15,818 nucleotides of DNA from Ectocarpus siliculosus (taxonomy: Eukaryota > Sar > Phaeophyceae > Ectocarpales > Ectocarpaceae): contig FN649743.1 of the NCBI GenBank assembly GCA_000310025.1, positions 854,887 to 870,704 of the forward strand, written 5' to 3'. The position numbers and the translations under genes are program-made. The notes under the pieces were generated by a model, which saw nothing but the letters and a program-made list of their open reading frames with translations, was not told the origin of the DNA and made no database searches. Below, piece after piece: positions 8,167 to 15,818 of the stretch; position 1 is the first letter of the stretch, and each line of letters opens with the position of its first letter.

Positions 8167-10933
8167 TTTTCTTGGAGTCCGCCATCGTGAGCGTCCGTTC
8201 CTTCTCACGCGTGTGCCTAGTGTGGGGCAACGGGTATAGGGGAGCGAGCAAAGAAAACCACCATTCATATGCGTAAGACGTGTGAAAATCACCAAGATCA
8301 CCACAGGACAAAAAAAAATATGCTTTCTGAGTAGCACAGATAATCGGAAGAGTTCCTGGAATTCTGGGAGAATTATTTACGACACGTGTGCCCCGCCTGC
8401 CTTCTACTCTCGTCGATACCCATCATACATCCATGTACTGAAACAGGAAAAACGGGAAAGGCACCGAAGACAAGAAGCAACCATCCGAAAAAGCAAGCGA
8501 GAAAGGCCGGCGATACGTGACGATGCAAAACTCCAGCGTACCTACTGCACAACCGAGACGAACTGTCGCACCCAACGATGAACAGACGTGATTGTCTGCA
8601 TTGATTGCCGCTACACACATGCAGAACAAAGACCGTATTAACAGTAGTCATGACGAAGACAAAATATTTGGACTTCCGCGTGCTCACGTCGGGCGCACGC
8701 GCGGAAAAACATCGCTTGGCCTGCTGACAGCCACGGCTGCTTCTAAGTACTCCACACGCCCGCCGCAGTCGTGCGCAAGGAGGAAAACAAGCAGCAGTCC
8801 CAGAATGTAAGTGTGTGCATCACCTTAGAAGCTTTTCTCGTAGATCTTCGTAGATCTTCGGTCTGCTTGATCAGGGCCGCGTCTTCCCTCGCAGAAGTAT
8901 TCACCCGCCGCCGCTTTGTTCGGGGAGCATGCTTCTTGCTTGTCCCCTTGTCCCCACCCCGCCGTATCCCGGCCGTCCCCGGCCGTCCCCGGCCATCACT
9001 GGTCTTGGGAACGCTGTCTGCTCAAGAATAAAAAAAACAGTGGAAACGGCAGAGTGAGGCAACAGAGCAGAGGATGCACCGTTCGTCTTGCAGGAGAGTA
9101 GTACTGGCGTAGGTCCGAAGAGGGGTTTCGGGATCCTGAACAAATTGACTTCAGAAAGGGCCAAGGCCATGTCTCGACTGCAACAACACTAAATAGATGC
9201 CCGACAGAAGGGAGAAACACATGCGTCGAGCCCATCTTGGGCCATGTCTTTAGCTACCGCCGGCTCATCGTGCAGAAAATACCTACCTGGACTTGTCACG
9301 AATTCACCATGATACCTGACTGGCCACGAATTCAGCAGGATACCTCAGGACAGTCATCATATTCTCTGTCCGCAAGCAATTTTCATGCCTTGAATTGCGT
9401 GAAAACTGAAAAAATTATTTGGTATCGCGACTGAAGCTGCCATTTTGTTGTTTTTTTCATTGCTTGCAGGCCTTGTTTGCACTCTCGAGGGACAATCTTC
9501 GCGCAGTTGTACCTCCATCGCCAGTCTCCGCGCAAGTAGTCGCCCCAAACCGCCCCATGTGTCTACCTCCAACATGTCAACACCAAATGTGCGCATCTCC
9601 AGGAAAAGTGGCTGTACGTGACCCATCTGCATGCCAATTCCTCTCTCCAACATTTAAGAGTGAGACGAAAAACGAATCAACAGCGCTTTAGCGCCAACAC
9701 GGCTTGGTACACCCGAGGACCATGAAAGGAATTGGTGGATAGACTTTACCGTTCGTGTCTGTTCTTCCTCTGGAGCTCTTGCAAAAAACGTGTTTCTATG
9801 CATTTCATGCGTACGTGCAGTCGGCGATAAGTACAGCGAGATACACCAACCGGTAGTTCTTCAGGCTTGCTGGCTTCACCCCAGGACCATTCTCGTCTGC
9901 GTATCGAAATGGCGATCGACAATCTAGTCTAGACTTAGGTTGTAGGGGGCGACAACACGAATAACATCTGAACGATCGATGATGCATGAGGCGGCCGCAC
10001 TCTTCGCCCATGTGGACAGGGTACACCATAAGAGAGCCATGAAAGAACTACAACAGCGTGGTAATATTGTAAACAGTAGTAGTCACGATTAGTCTAGATG
10101 CCGCCAGGAATGGCAGGGATGGGAAGCATGGCAGTTTGCACAGTTTACCCTACGTGCTGTAGTTACAGTAGTTGTAGCGTGTCGCCGTGCCTACCTGCTG
10201 CTGCTCCACCGCCGGTCTTGGTCTTTGCCAGCGATACATACAGAGTAGATTCGGTGCGGTCACGCCTCCTCATGCTTGCCGTCCCCCGTTCACCCACACC
10301 ACCAACAGCAGCTTCTCAGCTTCTCCTTCCTGTGTTCCTCCGACTCTTCTGCGCGCACCACCGTAACAGCAGTTACCACACGACCCAGGATCAGCATACG
10401 AGATGCACCGCAGGAAAAAAAAAAAAAGAAGAGGACCCGGTTACTTGGGACCTATTCATACAGTAAGTACTGCTATACCTGTCGTATCGCTCAAGCACCG
10501 GTAGCCATGCGCAGGAGGCCCAATGCGTGGCACGGAGGCATCCCCGGAACTCACAGAATCATACCAAGCCTAGACTATTCGTGTAGCCAAGACCTGCCCA
10601 GCCAGTGCAGGAGGAGTAGCCAAGAAGCGAGCGAGCGAGCCATTGCACAGACGGTCAGACAGCAGCTGGAAACTCGCTGTGCAAGGTGGAAACTCGCTGT
10701 GCAAGGAACAGTGGTGCTCGACTGGCCATCCACAACACCCCGCCACACACCCATCCGAATCGTACGAAAGGAACAAATCTCGCGTCCGGTGAACACACCT
10801 CGCAACCCACGCACACACTGTAAGAAATACGGTTTTATCCATCCTACCACCATAAGAAGATTTATTGAACGAAGAACAGGCATTGTTCTCGTACTTTGCA
10901 TTTCCTCACAAAATGGCACGTGTTAAACCCTTC
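8167..10933. other. Long gene-poor stretch with simple repeats, no confident gene
   Basis: This 2.8-kb stretch has no recognisable protein. Isolated splice-like signals exist: a consensus donor (CAGAAT|GTAAGT, about 8801-8812) after a short open stretch encoding VVRKEENKQQSQN, and a strong acceptor (TTTTTTTCATTGCTTGCAG, ending about 9469). I cannot join them into a gene. Repeats are TAGATCTTCG x2 (8841-8860), GGCCGTCCCC x2 (8971-8990), an imperfect 28-bp duplication with CACGAATTCA (9297-9352) and a perfect-but-one 20-bp tandem duplication (10668-10707). A run of A lies near 10416-10428. A charged ORF (plus 8282-8581, Lys/Arg/Glu-rich) could be a coiled-coil exon but has no support. Confidence 0.45.
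10668..10707. repeat. 20-bp tandem duplication
   Basis: Two adjacent copies of GGAAACTCGCTGTGCAAGG plus one base (T in the first, A in the second), with no other difference. The near identity implies a recent event. It lies in noncoding DNA next to a short GCGA repeat (about 10626-10639). Confidence 0.85.
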
Positions 10934-11146
10934 CTAGCCCCCCTGACATCCCGAACGTACGGCTCGCGTTTTGCGGCACTCCCTGCAGGGGTAGCTGGAC
11001 TCCTTCGGCTGCTCCTTGCCGACACACGCGCTGCCGTTGCCGCGGCGGAGGCAGACAACGCAGAGCATTCCGTCCAGAGATTTTTTCCTCCCGTTGGGTC
11101 GAGCCACGTGAGCCGGTACGATCGCGCGAGAGGGTGCAGATCCCAA
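10934..11146 (-). CDS. Cysteine-rich C-terminal fragment (zinc-ribbon-like), possible last exon or transposase remnant
   Basis: The minus-strand frame ends SLDGMLCVVCLRRGNGSACV, then SSYPCRECRKTRAVRSGC and QGG-stop. The CxxC...C...CxxC...C arrangement could bind zinc. Third codon positions are strongly G/C, as in the FKBP exons, which favours real coding. A stop lies just upstream in frame, next to an acceptor-like CTCAAGTAG, so this may be a terminal exon starting about 11150. A His before the first CxxC and the Y-P-C-x-x-C pair recall the C-terminal zinc ribbon of piggyBac-type (DDE_Tnp_1_7) transposases. The catalytic domain is not found upstream, so the assignment is a guess. Confidence 0.35.
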   Translation of the reverse strand: MGSAPSRAIVPAHVARPNGRKKSLDGMLCVVCLRRGNGSACVGKEQPKESSYPCRECRKTRAVRSGCQGG

Positions 11147-11159
11147 CTACTTGAGCAAG

Positions 11160-11974
11160 GCGGACGAAAAACCGGTACGATACAGCACCGGCCTTTTGGT
11201 GAGCGCTTAGGCACCAGGGTGAGCCCTGGCATTCTTGTGTGGGCAGATTTACACAAAAATAGCACGAAAGAAAGACGGACAGGCAAACGGAAGAGAGGAT
11301 AAAATTAAGAACGAAAGAGAGAAAGAAAGAAAGAAAGAAGTCTCTCCGTCGACGCCAATCAGGACACTGGCTACTGTCGGAGACAGAGGCCGGTGCCGTG
11401 GCAGTATTATCCCACTGCCAGGGGAAGGCTATTTCCTCTCGTGATGTGTAAACGAGGAGAAGAGGGTAGAAAGAGAGAGTGGCCATAGCGGCAGAGGGAG
11501 AGGAGAGTCGAAGACTCTCCGCTTCCACTTTCGGCAAGTGGCCAGGGACTTCGGAAGATATCCATCTCCGACGGTGCATTTCCTGTCACTCTCCTTGTGA
11601 CAAGATACCCCGAGGGAGCCATATCTTCCTACACTTTGTATATGCACACATGGTTGGTTATACTCCTGACAGGTGTCCTCCACATAACCCCCCCCTCTAT
11701 GCGCCACAAGTCCATCTGTGCTAAAGATGTGCTTTTGGCGGCCATAGACATGAGTGGCTCATGGAGACACATGTATTGGAGTTAACCTACCTGGTACAAC
11801 ATCATCAACTCGGCCTGATTATCATACAACGCGTGTTAAAAAACACGGAGCCTTCAGATGGAGTAGTGATAGATGTGGTCCATACTAGTATAGTCTAGAA
11901 AAAAATTGTGGGTACTGGGCTATCATGGATGACAGCTAGTGTACTAAAATATTTCGCATGATAATGCTGTGGGG
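11160..11974. other. No gene seen; GA/GAAA-rich tract and a short perfect hairpin
   Basis: A purine-rich tract with GAAA repeats lies at about 11314-11339, followed by further GA-rich sequence to about 11505. A perfect 8-bp stem with a three-base loop (GGAGAGTC-GAA-GACTCTCC) lies at 11502-11520. The A/T-rich stretch from 11780 to 11974 precedes the repeat array and could be flanking DNA or the outer part of the LTR. No coding pattern is seen; minus ORF 10923-11579 is low-complexity in this part. Confidence 0.5.
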
Positions 11975-12280
11975 TTGATGAGAGATAGACTCGTAATGAG
12001 GTGACCCTCCGGCGAGTCTGTCTTTTCATCATAAAATAATATCGTGATGAGGAATAAACTTGTAATGAGGTGACCCTCTAGCAAGTTTTCTCTATTCATC
12101 ATCGAAAAATAAGATCTTGATGGGGGATGAACTTGTAATGAGGTGACCCTCTGGCAAGTTTATCTGTTCATCATAAAATAAGATCTTGATGGGATGAACT
12201 TGTGATGAGGTGACCCTCTGGCAAGTTTATCTATTCATAAAAAAATAAGATATTGATGGAGGATGAACTTGTAATGAGGG
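11975..12280. repeat. Tandem array of about five 67-73-bp hairpin-forming units
   Basis: The core TAATGAGGTGACCCTC recurs with starts near 11994, 12063, 12136, 12203 (TGATGAGG variant) and 12272 (truncated in the core). Each core is flanked by complementary arms: AACTTG...CAAGTT in units 2-4 and GACTCG...CGAGTC in unit 1. A further GATG...CATC pairing lies outside them, and an inner GAGG/CCTC stem closes on TGAC. Units are joined by A/T-rich linkers (ATAAAATAAGATCTTGATG). The array lies just beyond the 3' end of the minus-strand retrotransposon coding region, so it may be part of its LTR or flank it. The second LTR is outside the window, so this cannot be settled here. Spacers are not unique, so this is not a CRISPR array. 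Confidence 0.85.
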
Positions 12281-12524
12281 TCAGGTTGTTTCCACTGGAT
12301 ACAACCAACCACCGTGGCTACTGGTCCTGTGCTAAACACAGAATAATAGTAGAAGAAATTGTCCCAAGTCTGGGAAAAGATAGATATGGCAACTGTTAGA
12401 AACGATAGAATAAATCAATCGTTTATTTTCCGGGCCCTAGTTCGTTTTCGTTTGCTTGTACGGCAGGGCAATTGAGCATCACTCTGTGTCGTAGCAGAAC
12501 GCGACTTGGGTAATGGATCCTCCT
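12281..12524 (-). other. Probable 3' end of the retrotransposon (LTR region), limits unresolved
   Basis: This 244-bp stretch lies between the last retrotransposon stop codon and the hairpin array. It contains a candidate polypurine tract at its right end, A/T-rich sequence with AATAAA on both strands near 12408-12430, and an imperfect hairpin GGTTGT...ACAACC (about 12284-12306). A 3' LTR is expected here. No clear TG...CA pair can be assigned without the other LTR. Confidence 0.45.
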
Positions 12525-14221
12525 TTAGGAACCTTCTTCGTCGCTTCTTGGTTTTGTTCGGTGGCTCAGAGCCACTTTGCGTAACTTTCGACTTAAAGGT
12601 TCTTGAGGAGTAGTTGCCTGTTTTCGTTTTCGTTTCCCTGTTTTACTGGGTGATTTTGGGTCTCCCTGTTCAACTGGGGCACGAGACGACGATTTATCAG
12701 GCTGCACGATTTCCAAACCACAACGGATTCGGTAGGCAGTTATCATTTCTTGACATTGTGGAATTTCGTCTGCTCTATATTCAAGGTCTGACTCAGGGCC
12801 GTAGCCTCGAAGACGCAAACGATACTTGTAGTTGTACGGGGTTTTCGGCCCCCTACCACTCTTATGGGTTACCACTTTGTCAACGACGTAGGATTCAATT
12901 TTCGGTTGAGCTTCGTCGGGATGGTCTAGCTCGGGCAACGAAATCTGGCGTCCTAAGAAAAACTCGGAAAGCTTATCAAAGTCTGGCCCAGGTGGCGTTT
13001 TCCTCGCGTAGTACTGTTTAATGTGGGCTAAATGGACCGAAACTTCTCGAGTTTCGTTCTGGCGTCTCACTCTATATACCACCGGTGATAATTTAGAGCA
13101 GATGACGTAAGGTCCTCTCCACGGTAACAATAATTTCGGATTTGGTCCATCCGAATCCTGGTATGGGCGGTACACAAGTACTAGATCACCAGTTTAAACA
13201 CAGGGATAGGGCGCAGTTTAGCGTTCTTGGCAGCTTGTTTTTTCGTGCGTTCCGATAGGTTACGGCGCGCTGGTTCAAAAGCAACCTGTAGATTTCCTGT
13301 GTTGTTTTTAGAGAATTCCTCGGCATTCGCTGTTGTTCCCACACGAGGGATGCCGAGAATAATGTCAACTGGGTAGTCGTGGCTTCCGACCAAACATAAG
13401 AAAGAATGGTATGGTGTTTCATGCATGGTGGCGCTAAATGACGTGTTGTAAGCCAGTTGGACAAAAGGCAGCAATGATGCCCAGTTATCGCGGTTCATGG
13501 AACTATGCATGGCAAGCATTGCGTGCATGGTGGCATGTACTCGTTCTGAGACAGAATTACCCTGCGGACGGTATGGTGTCGTGCGGGTTTTCTTATAGTT
13601 CAGAATACGCTGTAATTGGTGGACTGCACTGTTCTCAAATTCAGGTCCTTGGTCGGAATACAACATTTCAGGCGATCCAAACATGCTGATGATGCGGTCC
13701 ATAATGGCCTGTGCGACAGTGATTGCTGAGTTGTTGGGAATCGGAGTCAACACGGTGAATCGGGTTAGGTGGTCCATCATGGATAGGACATATTTGCACC
13801 GTACCCCGGCGGCTGAAACTGATTCTACTTTATATTCAACTAGGTCAACCGAAATACGTTCAAACGGGCTTTGCACTAGTACATGTCCCGTTGGTAATTT
13901 GTTCCGGTTGTGGGCTGTCTTTCGACGTTGACAGGCTTGGCATTCTTGACACCAAGTACGGACGTCCCGTTTCATGGTTGGCCACCAGTACTTTTGGCGG
14001 ATCTTCTCATAAGTCGGTCTAGACGTTAAGTGACCCCCAGATAATACGTGGTCATGATAGGCGTGTAGCACTAGTCCGGTAAGGGCGTAAGGCAACACTA
14101 ATTGGTCACTAAACGTACTACGTTTCCGGAGGTAGTCTGGTAAATACGATTTAAACAGCAATCCATCACGCACGAAGTAGTACGACATGGAAGTGGTTGT
14201 CTCGTCATCAGGTAATTGAGC
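12525..14221 (-). pseudogene. pol: Retrotransposon pol remnant: integrase plus GPY/F and chromodomain, frameshifted
   Basis: The first frame (14260-13181, native from about 14221) has the HHCC zinc finger (HDHVLSGGH...CQACQ), then the catalytic triad: Asp in ISVDLVEY, Asp in YSDQGPEF, and Glu in GNSVSER 35 residues later. All key residues are intact. A segment at about 13371-13408 reads in the wrong frame, bounded by two indels that compensate. A one-base loss near 13190 ends this frame early (TAG 13181-13183). The second frame (13175-12525) continues with PWRGPYVI (GPY/F) and a chromodomain at its residues 92-153 (ESYVVDKVV...YRLRLRGYGPESDLEY). It ends in a basic, NLS-like tail (GKRKRKQ...SRKLRK). 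Reverse transcriptase and RNase H are absent. The integrase would insert cDNA in the nucleus, and the chromodomain would guide it to modified chromatin. As it stands the frame cannot give a full product. Confidence 0.85.
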
Positions 14222-15765
14222 GCGTCCTGAAATGAGTTTGGGGGGTCCTCTCGAACACACTCTACTCTAATGTGAGGTTTCAGGCCGTTCTCAAATGTGG
14301 CAGTCATGAAAACGTCCCATGCGTGTTCGTTGTGCCTAATGTGGGAGGGACCTGAGCGAGCCGCCTCTGCAAGGAGGCGTGTGCGGGCCTGAGTAACTTT
14401 CAGCGCAAACCCATCCACTGCCCTCTCTCCTTCCTGCCTGAGAACGGCTATCTCTCTGGCTAATACCGCAATGCGGTTGGGCGCGGAGAAATGAAAGGTA
14501 AAGGCTTGACAGTATTCGTCCCAAGTTGCCGGTGCTCGTGGCCTGACACCTTGTCCTGTGTTCCGAAGTGCAGTCAACCGATGTGCCGATCGCCATTCGA
14601 GAGTACCACTAACCAGTTCCACTAGAGTGTCGTAGGCTTGGCCTCGAATGACGAAGGGGAGGAATTGAATCGCTCTTTGGTCTACTACAGATTCGGGCGG
14701 GTCGTCTGCTGCAACAGAGGCTAGTTTCACACGTGCTCGGTATCGGGTCAGAATCTCAACAACATCGGAATCTCCTGATGTCCCCGAAAACGATATTTCT
14801 TTCGGAAGGTCGTTCTGGCGAAAAGTAAACTTCTGGGTGTATCCCGATGTATGCGTTGAGGCAGGGGTGCTTGTGGGCACAGAAAAGCGCGCAAGCGGGG
14901 GCGTAGACAGTGCTACAGGGTTGCTAGTCCTGTGTGCGCTGTCCTGGCTATCCGGAGTAGGGGCCGACTCGGGTGCTACAGGGTTGCTAGGCCTGTAATC
15001 ACTATCTTGGCTATCCGGAGTAGATGTTAAATCAGGGGCTAGGTTCCGAGGATGGACAGGTGTGTTCTGAGTGACAGCAGGCAAGATTGGTTGACGAAAA
15101 ACTAGGTCGGGGGAGGAGCTACCTCCACTGCTCTGATTCCCCTCAACTGGTATTCTGCTACGTGCTGTCGAAGAAGTATTCACCTGAGCCACCTCTGCTG
15201 CAGAGGCCGGAGTCGTGGGGGGGGGAGTTGCGGTAGGGCGGAAGAGGGACACCAGCCACTCGGGTGGATTCGACTGCTCCTTCCAGTGGTGGGAGAGCAT
15301 GTCAGCAAACTGTCCCCCAGCGGAGGTCATGAGCGCCTGTCGGTCATCCGCGGACACGTCCTGTGACCGGAAGCCCTCGAGCAATTGGTACATGATGTGC
15401 CGTTCGCTCTGGTCGGCCCATTCCTCGTCGCCGTCATGGTCCTCGTCACCGCTGTTGTCCGAATTCTCCGGGGTGGCTCCTTTCTCCTCACCGCTGTCTG
15501 GCTCGTTCCCTTCGGGAATCGACTCCTGTTGGGAGTGGTCTCCCTGAGAGGGACGCTGCGCAGACACACGTTGAGAGGGGGTGCCCCTTCCCGGTGGGGC
15601 AGAGAGCAACGGTGACGGGGGAACAGTGACGCCGAGCTGTTTCCGCAGCTCCTCCATCTCCTGCTCCTGGATCGCCAGCGCCGCATTCTTCTCAGCGACG
15701 AGTGCCTTCGCCTCCTTGACTTCATCGCGTAGGTCTCTCCTCTTTTGTGAAGAGGTTTTCGGCAT
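14205..15765 (-). CDS. gag: Retrotransposon Gag polyprotein (about 519 residues, 3' part lost)
   Basis: The frame starts at ATG 15765-15763, preceded by an A/G-rich leader (AAAAGAGAAACAAAA). Residues about 10-44 form a charged heptad-like coiled coil (LVAEKNAALAIQEQEMEELR). Residues 84-118 are very acidic, and 170-310 are Pro/Ser/Thr-rich with a 21-residue duplication (TPDSQDS...SNPVA, residues 249-290). Residues about 320-515 match the retrotransposon gag capsid pattern, including TWDEYCQAFTFHF, REIAVLRQEGERAVDGFALK and the closing SFQDAL. The open frame continues to 14098, but after about residue 519 it reads through integrase DNA out of frame, so the native C-terminus is missing. No CCHC zinc knuckle remains. 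Gag would assemble the virus-like particle in the cytoplasm. Confidence 0.85.
14896..15024 (-). repeat. 63-bp direct repeat inside gag
   Basis: Two adjacent diverged copies encode the TPDSQDS-x(4)-SNPVA motif in the Pro/Ser-rich linker of Gag; both carry the shared blocks CTACAGGGTTGCTAG and TGGCTATCCGGAGTAG. The duplication keeps the frame, as expected for a disordered linker. Confidence 0.75.
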
Positions 15766-15818
15766 TTTTGTTTCTCTTTTCTTAGTTGTCTCTCCTCGCT
15801 ACAGTAGTCACGGCGGAG

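Larger units (their letters stand above)
12300..15818 (-). mobile_element. Ty3/gypsy chromodomain LTR retrotransposon, internally deleted
   Basis: Reading right to left: leader, gag, integrase (HHCC, D,D-35-E), GPY/F domain, chromodomain, then a candidate polypurine tract (AAAGGAGGA, about 12515-12524) overlapping the end of the last frame. Integrase after gag with a C-terminal chromodomain is the hallmark of chromoviruses within Ty3/gypsy. The region that should hold protease, reverse transcriptase and RNase H is absent. The 5' LTR and primer-binding site lie beyond the right edge. The 3' LTR should lie left of about 12510, but its limits cannot be set without the partner LTR. The left coordinate given is approximate. 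Confidence 0.9.

Noticed and set aside
8901-9235. Minus-strand ORFs over the GGCCGTCCCC repeat
   Set aside because: Low complexity generated by the repeat; no domain pattern.
8767-9540. Two-exon gene using the GTAAGT donor at 8807 and the TTGCAG acceptor at 9469
   Set aside because: The splice sites look good, but the encoded pieces are short, match nothing and cannot be extended in either direction.
10276-10926. Plus-strand ORF of 216 codons
   Set aside because: It runs through an A-run and tandem duplications, is Arg/Ser/Thr-rich and shows no family pattern.
10923-11579. Minus-strand ORF of 218 codons overlapping the Cys-rich fragment
   Set aside because: It reads a GA-rich tract as Phe/Leu/Ser; the Cys-rich frame has far better codon bias over the shared part.
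11975-12280. CRISPR-like array
   Set aside because: The spacers are themselves repeated, the units are hairpin minisatellites, and the DNA is eukaryotic.
15385-15725. ORFs on the plus and alternate minus frames inside gag
   Set aside because: Shadows of the intact gag frame, Arg/Ser-rich with no pattern of their own.

Overview
The window is eukaryotic nuclear DNA, most likely from a stramenopile with a secondary red-type plastid; a brown alga (Ectocarpus-like) is the best guess. The reasons are intron-rich genes with GC-rich third codon positions, introns of 0.2-1.2 kb with GTGAG-type donors, CTG/CAG-rich and poly-G/GA simple repeats, and a gene whose protein begins with a signal peptide ending in a phenylalanine-containing cleavage motif (VSA|FTAP) of the ASAFAP type used for heterokont plastid import. 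The species is inferred, not proven.

Left part (1-3.1 kb): at least two well-supported exons (426-584 and 1365-1560, minus strand) of a HEAT-type helical-repeat protein that resembles the N-terminal region of Integrator complex subunit 7. A further 3' exon runs off the left edge, and a phase-compatible 5' exon lies near 2.7-2.8 kb. A 28-unit AG microsatellite sits in one intron. The gene appears to be transcribed divergently from its right-hand neighbour.

Centre-left (3.1-6.55 kb): a complete five-exon plus-strand gene for a 283-residue FKBP-type peptidyl-prolyl isomerase. Its targeting sequence has three parts (ER signal, plastid transit peptide, twin-arginine thylakoid signal), so the product should reach the thylakoid lumen. 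Intron 2 holds a 59-bp, 97% identical inverted repeat of a tRNA-like sequence with recognisable A and B boxes.

Middle (6.55-11.9 kb): gene-poor. It contains a decayed open frame (7618-8166, one in-frame stop), a GC3-rich cysteine-rich C-terminal fragment on the minus strand (about 10934-11146), and scattered simple repeats.

Right part (11.97-15.82 kb): an array of about five roughly 70-bp repeats, each able to form a hairpin whose arms covary between copies. Next to it is a minus-strand Ty3/gypsy chromodomain LTR retrotransposon. Its gag frame is long and intact, but protease, reverse transcriptase and RNase H are missing: gag is joined out of frame to the integrase. The integrase has a local shifted segment and a further frameshift before the GPY/F and chromodomain region. 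The element is therefore a non-autonomous deletion derivative; its 5' LTR lies outside the window.
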